In this document: positions 1 through 4,792 of the stretch, one piece after another
How positions within the stretch are numbered: position 1 is the stretch's first letter
Layout: each line of letters begins with the position of its first letter
Source: Eudoraea sp.
GTDB taxonomy: Bacteria > Bacteroidota > Bacteroidia > Flavobacteriales > Flavobacteriaceae
Direction of reading: 5' to 3'
Length of the DNA: 5,361 nt
NCBI GenBank assembly: GCA_013042925.1
Contig: JABDPH010000503.1
Span: 1 to 5,361, forward strand
Position numbers and translations under genes: made by a program
The notes under the pieces: generated by a model
What the model was told of the DNA's origin: nothing
Databases searched by the model: none
The model's input: only the letters and a program-made list of their open reading frames with translations

Positions 1-1681
1 CCATAACCTCCAGAATACCTTTTTTAATGGATGGCAAATATCGAATGTCTATTACTCCCCCTACAATACAGTTATAGAACACCAATTTACCTCCCCAGTC
101 AAGATCAACTTCTTCCTTGCCACGGATGTTAAACCCTTCTGGTTCAGGCATGCCTTCGTACCAGGGTTCTATTTTTAGATGAACTTGTGCAAACTGACCT
201 GCACCTCCGGATTGCTTCTTGTGTCTGTAATTTGCATTTGAGGCTTTTTGTATGGTTTCTCTATAGGCAATTTTTGGTTGTTCAAACTTAGTTTCAACAC
301 CATAAATATTGTTTAATATCCATTTAATAGTTGCTAAATGTAATTCTCCCTGGCAACCCAAAATAAGTTGTTTTAGTTCCTTGGAAAACTCAATTACTAC
401 TGTTGGATCCTGATTATGAATTTTCTTTAAAGCATCGCTAAGTTTCTCTTCCTCATTCTTTTTAACTGCTGACACTGCCTTGTGGGTTCTGGCTTCTGGG
501 TATTGTATAGGCTTAATAGTAATTGACTTTCCGGGTGCATGCAGTGTATCATTGGTCTCTGTGCTTTTGAGTTTCAATGTTGCTCCAATATCACCTACCT
601 CCAATTTAGGTACCGCATCCCGTTTTTTACCATCCATTATATAAAGATGATTAAGTATTTCAGTATCACCAGTTCTGGAATTTACCAATTTATCATTTGC
701 CTTAACTTCTCCAGATTTTACTTTAAAAAAGGAAATCTGCCCTAAACTGGGTTGATATACCGTTTTAAAAACAAATAAAGCTGTTGGCGCTTCTTTCTTG
801 CGAACCAGCATATCTCCTTCAACGGTTTGCTCTGGTTTTAAATCGGCCGCAGCCGGTGCTACATTATCTATAAAGCCCATGAGTCTGCCGCTACCCATAT
901 CGTTTAGTGCAGAAACACAGAAAACCGGAAATAATTCATGATTAAGCATCCCTGCTTTAATACCTACCCGCATTTCATCTTCATTTAAGGTACCTTTCTC
1001 AAAGAATAGCTCCAATAATTCTTCGTCATTCTCTGCTGCTTTTTCAACCAGTTCATTGTGCAATTCATCTGCTTTTTCTTTTTGATCTTCAGGAATCGAT
1101 AATTTTTCAGGTTTTCCTCCTTCAGGTGAAAATTTATAGCATTTCATCTTAAGCACATCAACAATACATTGTGCACCGTCAATAACCAATGGATATTGAA
1201 TAACTACTGCATTGTTACCCACGAGTGCCTTAATACCTTTGAACGAGTCCTCAAAATTTGCATTTGCATGGTCTATTTGATTTACAACAAAAAGTGTAGG
1301 CTTAGAGTAGTTGTTGACATAATTCCAAATGATTTCAGTTCCAATTTCCACGCCGTGCTGAGCGTTTAATACTGTTACGATTGTATCCGCAACACGAATT
1401 GATGAAATAATCTCTCCTACAAAATCATCCAGGCCCGGAGTATCTATGATGTTTATTTTATAATTACGCCATTCTGTATGAAGCGGTGTAGCATAAACCG
1501 AAGTTCCCCTTTCATGTTCAATTTCATGATAATCTGAAACTGTGTTTTGTGTTTCTACAGTTCCTCTCCTATTGATAAGACCGGCTTCGAAGAGCATGGT
1601 TTCGGCAAGCGTGGTTTTACCACTATTATGTGCTCCAACGAATACTACATTTTTAATGTGTTTGTCATCATATATTTTCAT
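1..1681 (-). CDS. fusA2: Elongation factor G paralog (EF-G-like / EF-G2 type), 3' end outside window
   Basis: A translational GTPase expected to act on the ribosome in the cytoplasm at translocation or recycling. The first 560 codons are in the window; family members are about 700-710 residues, so part of domain IV and domain V lie off the left edge. Seen: P-loop GAHNSGKTT (residues 16-24), switch I HERGTSV (about 57-62), G3 DTPGLDDF (80-87), G4 NQID (134-137), G5 SAL (257-259), domain II from about 297, GCQGELHL (442-449) in domain III, and HKKQSGGAGQFAQV (487-500) opening domain IV. Canonical EF-G has DTPGHVDF and NKxD, so this is the paralog and not the housekeeping FusA; in particular Leu84 replaces the GTPase-activating His. 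The ATG at 1681 is preceded by an A-rich leader (AAAAACAAGAAC), typical of Bacteroidota. The gene is divergent from the microprotein array, with a 402-bp spacer. A possible -7 box, TAGATTTA, lies at 1716-1709 on this strand without a clear -33 partner. Family assignment is firm; the exact role is inferred. Confidence 0.95.
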   Translation of the reverse strand, partial: MKIYDDKHIKNVVFVGAHNSGKTTLAETMLFEAGLINRRGTVETQNTVSDYHEIEHERGTSVYATPLHTEWRNYKINIIDTPGLDDFVGEIISSIRVADTIVTVLNAQHGVEIGTEIIWNYVNNYSKPTLFVVNQIDHANANFEDSFKGIKALVGNNAVVIQYPLVIDGAQCIVDVLKMKCYKFSPEGGKPEKLSIPEDQKEKADELHNELVEKAAENDEELLELFFEKGTLNEDEMRVGIKAGMLNHELFPVFCVSALNDMGSGRLMGFIDNVAPAAADLKPEQTVEGDMLVRKKEAPTALFVFKTVYQPSLGQISFFKVKSGEVKANDKLVNSRTGDTEILNHLYIMDGKKRDAVPKLEVGDIGATLKLKSTETNDTLHAPGKSITIKPIQYPEARTHKAVSAVKKNEEEKLSDALKKIHNQDPTVVIEFSKELKQLILGCQGELHLATIKWILNNIYGVETKFEQPKIAYRETIQKASNANYRHKKQSGGAGQFAQVHLKIEPWYEGMPEPEGFNIRGKEEVDLDWGGKLVFYNCIVGGVIDIRYLPSIKKGILEVM

Positions 1682-2083
1682 ATGTTCTTGTTTTTGGGTA
1701 TAAAATCATAAATCTAATATGGATAAAAAATATAGCATATGACATTTGTTAGGTTTTGGTGCGACTGGTTTCTACAATATAAGTTTTAATTGCTTTTTAT
1801 CCTCGACTTTTTTGTCTTTTTTACAGGTATCCCCCTAAATTCACTTTTTGGTATTAAAAAATTTCAAATTCTTACAGATTATCTAAAATACTGTATAACA
1901 AACATATAGCTGTATTTTTTCTTCATTTGGAATGTAGAATATGTTAAAAATTGCATAAAACGGTACTATTTTATACATAGTACTGTAACAAATAAGATTT
2001 ATTGTCGTCTATTAGATGTAAGTTATCAAGATTTATAGTTTAAAAAAGTAAAAACAGACAATATCAATTTAAAAATAAAAACG
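1682..2083. other. 402-bp divergent intergenic region between the EF-G paralog and the microprotein array
   Basis: I see no convincing gene here on either strand. The region is very AT-rich and should hold the promoters for both divergent units. It contains the inverted repeat at 1963-1983, and TACTGTAACAAA at 1981-1992 with a near copy, TACTGTATAACAAA, at 1889-1902. A weaker inverted repeat pairs TACAG (1873-1877) with CTGTA (1891-1895). I found no clean Bacteroidota promoter (TTTG, about 19 nt, TAnnTTTG) on the plus strand. The best partial -7 match there is TAAGTTAT at 2019-2026, whose nearest TTG is too close to count. Confidence 0.6.
1963..1983. repeat. Inverted repeat GTACTAT-7 nt-ATAGTAC, possible operator or hairpin
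   Basis: Perfect 7-bp arms, GTACTAT (1963-1969) and ATAGTAC (1977-1983), are separated by 7 nt. The same arms with a shorter loop occur at 4607-4625 before the exported methyltransferase gene. The right arm runs straight into TGTAACAAA, making the 13-mer GTACTGTAACAAA (1980-1992), which recurs at 4666-4678. The repeat lies about 100 nt upstream of the first microprotein gene and about 280 nt upstream of the EF-G paralog. A regulator-binding site and a dispersed palindromic repeat are both possible. Confidence 0.55.
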
Positions 2084-2197
2084 ATGCGAAACTTTAATAA
2101 TCAAACACCAACAGAATCAAGAAGGTATTCATTCTTTTCTAATTTTAAAAACAGCAAGAGAGTACGCTGGTCAGAAGCAAGAAACTATACCAATTAA
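2084..2197 (+). CDS. Microprotein A, 37 aa, first of three tandem basic paralogs
   Basis: I do not recognise the family. The 37-codon gene runs from ATG to TAA and encodes a basic protein with 6 Arg, 2 Lys and 2 Glu (net about +6). It has no signal peptide, membrane segment or cysteine. Visible parts are QTPTESRR (residues 7-14), an aromatic stretch YSFFSNF (15-21) and the basic core KNSKRVRWSEARNY (22-35). It is 27/37 identical to copy B and 22/37 to copy C by ungapped alignment. Many shared residues use different codons (for example Arg26 AGA/AGG/CGA, Ser24 AGC/AGC/AGT), which indicates selection on the protein. The start is chosen because MR begins all three copies and an A-rich leader precedes it (AATTTAAAAATAAAAACG). 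Copy B starts 24 nt after the stop, so co-transcription is likely. A nucleic-acid or ribosome-binding role would fit the charge and the Trp/Tyr residues, but that is only inference. Confidence 0.85.
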   Translation: MRNFNNQTPTESRRYSFFSNFKNSKRVRWSEARNYTN

Positions 2198-2221
2198 TAT
2201 TAATTTTAAAAACGAACAATC

Positions 2222-2335
2222 ATGAGACATTTTATTAAACAAACACCAACAGAAGCCAGAAGGCACACGTTCTTTTCCAATTTTAAAAACAGCAAAAGGG
2301 TACGCTGGGCAGAAGTAAGGCACTATACTGTCTAA
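2222..2335 (+). CDS. Microprotein B, 37 aa, second of three tandem basic paralogs
   Basis: This is the same unrecognised 37-residue family, from ATG to TAA, closest to copy A. It contains QTPTEARR (7-14), FFSNF (17-21) and KNSKRVRWAEVRHY (22-35), and is the most basic copy (6 Arg, 3 Lys, 2 Glu; net about +7, plus three His). No signal peptide or hydrophobic segment is visible. The leader AATTTTAAAAACGAACAATC resembles that of copy A. The 12-mer AATTTTAAAAAC in this leader (2202-2213) also occurs inside the coding parts of A (2141-2152) and B (2279-2290), where it encodes Asn-Phe-Lys-Asn. The spacer to copy C is 48 nt. Differences from A fall mostly at positions 3-6, 12, 15-16, 30, 32, 34 and 37 and leave the core intact. 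Confidence 0.85.
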   Translation: MRHFIKQTPTEARRHTFFSNFKNSKRVRWAEVRHYTV

Positions 2336-2383
2336 TAATAGATAGTAAAACAAAAAGTAATCAAAATATTAAAAATCAAAGAA

Positions 2384-2497
2384 ATGAGAAATTTATTACA
2401 ACATTCACCAACAGATTCCAGAAGGTTTTCATACTTCTCCAGTCTTAAGGACAGTAAACGAGTTCGTTGGACAGAAAGCAGAAATTATGTCCGGTAA
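2384..2497 (+). CDS. Microprotein C, 37 aa, third and most diverged tandem paralog
   Basis: A third 37-codon member of the same unrecognised family, from ATG to TAA. It keeps PTDSRR (9-14), Phe18-Ser19 and KDSKRVRWTESRNY (22-35), and ends in Arg (7 Arg, 2 Lys, 3 acidic; net about +6). It shares 22/37 residues with A and 18/37 with B. Eighteen positions are invariant in all three copies: M1, R2, P9, T10, R13, R14, F18, S19, K22, S24, K25, R26, V27, R28, W29, E31, R33 and Y35. Several invariant residues use codons different from A and B (CTT AAG GAC AGT AAA CGA GTT CGT across the core), so this is an old duplication under protein-level selection, not a recent copy. The leader is A-rich (AATATTAAAAATCAAAGAA). 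The gene is followed by a small hairpin and then the terminator at 2543-2574. Confidence 0.85.
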   Translation: MRNLLQHSPTDSRRFSYFSSLKDSKRVRWTESRNYVR

Positions 2498-2511
2498 CAA
2501 TAAGCAAGGAA

Positions 2512-2529
2512 CTGGTCCACTAAGGCCAG
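2512..2529 (+). other. Small hairpin in the 3' untranslated region of the microprotein array
   Basis: CTGGTCC (2512-2518) pairs with GGCCAG (2524-2529) around the loop ACTAA, giving six G-C-rich pairs with one bulged T. It has no U-tract, so it is not a terminator by itself. Sitting between the last stop codon and the terminator hairpin, it could protect the transcript's 3' end or be the remnant of a small RNA structure. It is G-C-rich against an AT-rich background, but short. Confidence 0.35.
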
Positions 2530-2542
2530 CAGAGATCTAACT

Positions 2543-2574
2543 AAGGAGGTAAAAGAAATTAACCTCCTTTTTTT
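2543..2574 (+). terminator. Rho-independent terminator of the microprotein array
   Basis: A perfect 8-bp stem, AAGGAGGT (2543-2550) with ACCTCCTT (2562-2569), encloses an 11-nt A-rich loop. A run of seven T (2568-2574) overlaps its end. The U-tract is on the plus strand only, so the site ends the plus-strand transcript 46 nt after the third microprotein stop. It lies in the convergent gap to pcm (ends at 2590); on the minus strand the stem is not followed by a T-run. The left arm happens to equal a perfect Shine-Dalgarno sequence, but no start codon follows at a suitable distance. Confidence 0.85.
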
Positions 2575-2589
2575 GTACTCTATTTTGTT

Positions 2590-3321
2590 TTAATTATTCT
2601 TTCTAGTAAGGGGAACAAACCGCACAGCCATTACTTCCTTGCTTTTAAATTTCCCCGATTTATTTGTGATCAGCAATAATTGCCGGACCCCATTATGGGG
2701 TCCAACCGGAATAATCATTCTCCCTCCTTCTTTCAATTGTTCTAAAAGTGGCTGGGGTACTTCCTCTGCTCCTGCTGTAACTATTATTGCATCAAAAGGG
2801 CCTTTCTCTGGCCAACCAAGGTATCCGTCACCCGATTTCACATTTATATTGTCATACCCCAACTCCAAAAGTCTGTTTTTTGCTGTAAAAGCTAGTGATT
2901 CAACTATTTCTATGGTATAGACACTATCTACTAATTCTCCTAATATGGCTGCCTGATATCCCGATCCGGTTCCCACTTCTAAAACCCGGTGGTGATTTTT
3001 TAATTCCAGGATCTGAGTCATGTAAGCAACTATATATGGCTGAGAAATGGTTTGTCCCATTCCTATTGACAGCGGATGATCTGCATAAGCATATGCTTGC
3101 ATTTTGGTTGGCACAAACTCATGCCTGGGAACAATCCGCATTGCGTTTAAGGTAGCCGGATCCCTTATATCTCTCGCCAGCAACTGTTTCTTTATCATAT
3201 TCTCACGTAATTGATTATAGTCTATTTGGCTACAGCCAAAAATTGGTAATAAATAAATTATGCCAAGAATAAGAAATTTAAATGAAGATCCGGTCTTATA
3301 TAAAGCTGCTAGTGTTTTCAC
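2590..3321 (-). CDS. pcm: Protein-L-isoaspartate O-methyltransferase, exported, putative lipoprotein
   Basis: Transfers methyl from SAM to the abnormal L-isoaspartyl carboxylate of aged proteins, starting their repair. The 243 residues include the PIMT hallmarks GMGQTISQPY (87-96), SAM motif I VLEVGTGSGYQAA (113-125), the acidic ribose-binding position in VYTIEI (134-139), and PFDAIIVTAG (175-184) followed by EGGRMIIPVG (198-207). Cytosolic Pcm is about 208-215 residues; the extra N-terminus here holds a basic, then hydrophobic segment (FKFLILGIIYLLPIFGC, 14-30). Cys30 sits in a candidate lipobox (IFGC), pointing to a lipid-anchored envelope enzyme. The Phe at -2 is unusual, so plain export is the alternative. 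The start is GTG at 3321: an in-frame TAG lies four codons upstream, and the first ATG (Met42) would discard the signal peptide. It lies 47 nt after the DUF4251 gene, probably last in a three-gene operon. Confidence 0.93.
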   Translation of the reverse strand: MKTLAALYKTGSSFKFLILGIIYLLPIFGCSQIDYNQLRENMIKKQLLARDIRDPATLNAMRIVPRHEFVPTKMQAYAYADHPLSIGMGQTISQPYIVAYMTQILELKNHHRVLEVGTGSGYQAAILGELVDSVYTIEIVESLAFTAKNRLLELGYDNINVKSGDGYLGWPEKGPFDAIIVTAGAEEVPQPLLEQLKEGGRMIIPVGPHNGVRQLLLITNKSGKFKSKEVMAVRFVPLTRKNN

Positions 3322-3335
3322 CTTATTAAACTATA

Positions 3336-3355
3336 GTCGACAGGAATTGTCAGAC
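3336..3355 (-). other. Short imperfect hairpin between the DUF4251 gene and pcm
   Basis: On the minus strand GTCTGACA pairs with TGTCGAC around ATTCC, giving 7 bp with one bulged T, inside the 47-nt spacer before the GTG start of pcm. It has no U-tract in the direction of transcription, so it is not a terminator. It could modulate processing or pcm translation, or be chance. Confidence 0.25.
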
Positions 3356-3368
3356 ATTTTTATCATAT

Positions 3369-3884
3369 TTAGTTAATATTTTCTTCTTTTATGGGCTTCA
3401 AATGGCCAATATAATTTATTGAAGACCTGGCACTGCTTATTACTTTTACGGTGGTCTGGCCACCATAGCCCACAGTAAGAGTAATATCATGGCGCTCAGA
3501 ACCGCTGCGTACGCCTATTTTAATAATAGACCGTCTTTTCTTATCAATATATTTTACATTGTATTTATCCGGAACCCCTTTGTAGTTGATGTAGGGGTTG
3601 GTATTATAGCCACCAGCCCCTCTCCCCGTACCATAAAAGGGTAAATCTATATCAACCTCTCCATCTTTAACTATAAAACGATTTGGTATTGTTGCTAATG
3701 TTATTCCTGGTGAAATATAGTTTGGATCGAACAGATAATTACCAGAATCGATCAGTTCTTGCATAGCATTGTATGCTCTATTTTTTTGGTCTTCCTTTTT
3801 TTGATGCTTTTCATCATTTTTTTGAGCAGTCAAAGTTGCAGTAACCAGCATCAAAATTATTGTGTTGAGAAAGATATTTTTCAT
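3369..3884 (-). CDS. DUF4251 family exported protein
   Basis: A 171-residue protein of unknown function, resembling the Bacteroidota DUF4251 family. Seen: a signal peptide (MKNIFLNTIILMLVTATLTA, likely cut after Ala20); a charged, Lys/Glu-rich linker (22-35); a helix RAYNAMQELIDSGNYLFDP (36-54) where family members carry a similar 'ALIxSxxFxF' element; then a beta-rich body with a Gly-rich segment (YGTGRGAGGYN, 84-94). It ends in a strand pair typical of the family, HDITLTVGYGGQTTVKVISS (132-151) followed by SSINYIGHL (154-162). No lipobox cysteine is present, so a soluble periplasmic or outer-membrane-associated location is expected. It starts with ATG 59 nt after the methyltransferase gene and ends 47 nt before pcm, so all three may be co-transcribed. 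The family name is recalled from its pattern and was not checked against a profile. Confidence 0.8.
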   Translation of the reverse strand: MKNIFLNTIILMLVTATLTAQKNDEKHQKKEDQKNRAYNAMQELIDSGNYLFDPNYISPGITLATIPNRFIVKDGEVDIDLPFYGTGRGAGGYNTNPYINYKGVPDKYNVKYIDKKRRSIIKIGVRSGSERHDITLTVGYGGQTTVKVISSARSSINYIGHLKPIKEENIN

Positions 3885-3943
3885 AGCTTAATCTTTAAGT
3901 TAAAAGATAAATATTTCTTTTTACAAGATACAAAAACTGATTT

Positions 3944-4597
3944 TCAAGGAAGCACAGCCAGTAACACCCATATTTTTTTATCCGGGTCTTCTTCCCAATA
4001 ACCAAGGTCTTTTTTTAGATCTGTAACTGAGAAGCCTGTTTCCGTTAATTCATTCTTAACAAATTCTGGTGAAATAGTATGTGCCAAAGTTTGTTCCTGT
4101 CTGGATTTTCCTATCATTTCGTTTTTAAGTTTTTCCAGAACCAGTATGCGACCATCCGGTTTTAATGCTTTCTTTACATTCAAAAGGATTTGTTTATAAT
4201 CCTTCATTTCATGGTAGGCGTCAATAATAAAAGCTACATCTAAGCTTTGCTGCTGCAATTTGGGATCGTCATAATCACCTAAAATAGTATGAATATTTCT
4301 TATGCCTCTTTCGGTAGCGATATCATTTAATTTATTTAATCGGTCTTCCCGTACATCTACCGAATATACTTTCCCGGTCTCACCAATATATTTTGCAAGC
4401 CGAATGCTCAAATAGCCTTGGTGGCAGCCTATATCTGCTACAACATTACCTTCTTCAACGCCAGCCATTTCAAAAATATAACTGACTTTCATCCATTCAT
4501 CCCTGTCTTTCCAGTCACTCTCTGAATATTGACCGTACAGACCTGGAATGATCAGTAGCATTAAAAGAAAACCTATCTTATTGGTTTCATTTCGCAT
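3944..4597 (-). CDS. Exported class I SAM-dependent methyltransferase
   Basis: A 217-residue Rossmann-fold methyltransferase whose substrate cannot be told from sequence. Seen: an N-terminal signal peptide (hydrophobic residues 8-22, likely cut near YG/Q at 22-23); a WKDRDEW element (29-35) common in secreted methyltransferases of this type; motif I VVADIGCHQGYLSIRLA (52-68), with His59 where a Gly is usual; acidic Asp81 in VYSVDV (77-82); GDYDDP (107-112); motif IV-like SLDVAFIIDAYHEM (118-131); and LKPDGRILVLE (145-155). The rest matches a Methyltransf_11/25-like core. It starts with ATG at 4597; a perfect hairpin lies 9 nt upstream. It leads a probable operon with the DUF4251 gene and pcm, so two methyltransferases with export signals share one transcript. 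An uncleaved membrane anchor is an alternative to full export. Confidence 0.88.
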   Translation of the reverse strand: MRNETNKIGFLLMLLIIPGLYGQYSESDWKDRDEWMKVSYIFEMAGVEEGNVVADIGCHQGYLSIRLAKYIGETGKVYSVDVREDRLNKLNDIATERGIRNIHTILGDYDDPKLQQQSLDVAFIIDAYHEMKDYKQILLNVKKALKPDGRILVLEKLKNEMIGKSRQEQTLAHTISPEFVKNELTETGFSVTDLKKDLGYWEEDPDKKIWVLLAVLP

Positions 4598-4606
4598 GGA
4601 TGTAAG

Positions 4607-4625
4607 GTACTATTTTCAATAGTAC
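4607..4625. repeat. Perfect inverted repeat just upstream of the methyltransferase start
   Basis: GTACTATTTTCAATAGTAC has 8-bp perfect arms and a 3-nt loop, and ends 9 nt before the start codon on the minus strand. Its arms match the inverted repeat at 1963-1983, and the two share GGTACTATTTT (4606-4616 and 1962-1972). In the mRNA it would fold close to the ribosome-binding region, so it could limit translation; as DNA it could be an operator. Both are inferences. Confidence 0.55.
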
Positions 4626-4665
4626 AAGACTCCTAAAATTCTCATAATTATATTTACACTATTTC

Positions 4666-4678
4666 GTACTGTAACAAA
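4666..4678. repeat. Second copy of GTACTGTAACAAA direct repeat
   Basis: Identical over 13 nt to 1980-1992 and in the same orientation. It lies about 70 nt upstream of the methyltransferase start. Read on the minus strand it is TTTGTTACAGTAC, and its TTTG could serve as a -33 element, with TAAATATA 18 nt downstream as a poor -7 box. The promoter reading is weak. Confidence 0.4.
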
Positions 4679-4722
4679 AGGATCTGAGTGAAAAATTGTA
4701 TTCACCAATGCACACTATTCAA

Positions 4723-4778
4723 GGAATATAATTCCATATTCCATTATGATTTTTCTACCTGAAATCAATTTTCATAAT
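4723..4778. repeat. Two adjacent inverted repeats downstream of the T9SS protein gene
   Basis: GGAATAT (4723-4729) pairs with ATATTCC (4736-4742) around 6 nt. Immediately after, ATTATGA (4743-4749) pairs with TCATAAT (4772-4778) around 22 nt, which contains a possible inner TTTC/GAAA stem. They start 14 nt after the stop of the upstream minus-strand gene. Neither is followed by a T-run on the minus strand, so they are not standard terminators. They may act as mRNA 3'-end barriers. Confidence 0.4.
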
Positions 4779-4792
4779 AAGACTACAAATGA

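Noticed and set aside
539..1369. Plus-strand open frames of 68 and 66 codons at 539-745 and 1169-1369
   Set aside because: Both lie wholly inside the EF-G paralog on the other strand and show no recognisable domain.
1889..1903. Third copy of the TACTGTAACAAA element
   Set aside because: It carries a two-base insertion (TACTGTATAACAAA) and lacks the palindromic arms, so in AT-rich DNA it may be chance. It is mentioned only in the spacer description.
2002..2026. Bacteroidota-type promoter TTG...TAAGTTAT for the microprotein array
   Set aside because: The gap between the two elements is only 14 nt and the -7 match is partial, so I do not list it as a promoter.
2171..2353. 60-codon open frame on the minus strand across microprotein B
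   Set aside because: It is antisense to a gene with clear codon-level conservation, and copies A and C do not preserve it. It has a composition typical of chance frames.
2084..2497. CRISPR-like or simple tandem DNA repeat
   Set aside because: Units are 114 nt, spacers differ in length (24 and 48 nt), and divergence is concentrated at synonymous and variable positions. This is a coding duplication and not a repeat-spacer array.
2639..3155. Plus-strand open frames of 93 and 86 codons
   Set aside because: They are antisense to the well-conserved pcm core and resemble no protein family.
3759..4001. Plus-strand open frame of 80 codons with a hydrophobic start
   Set aside because: It overlaps the DUF4251 signal peptide region and the 3' end of the methyltransferase gene in antisense. 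Hydrophobicity comes from the reversed Lys-rich sequence.
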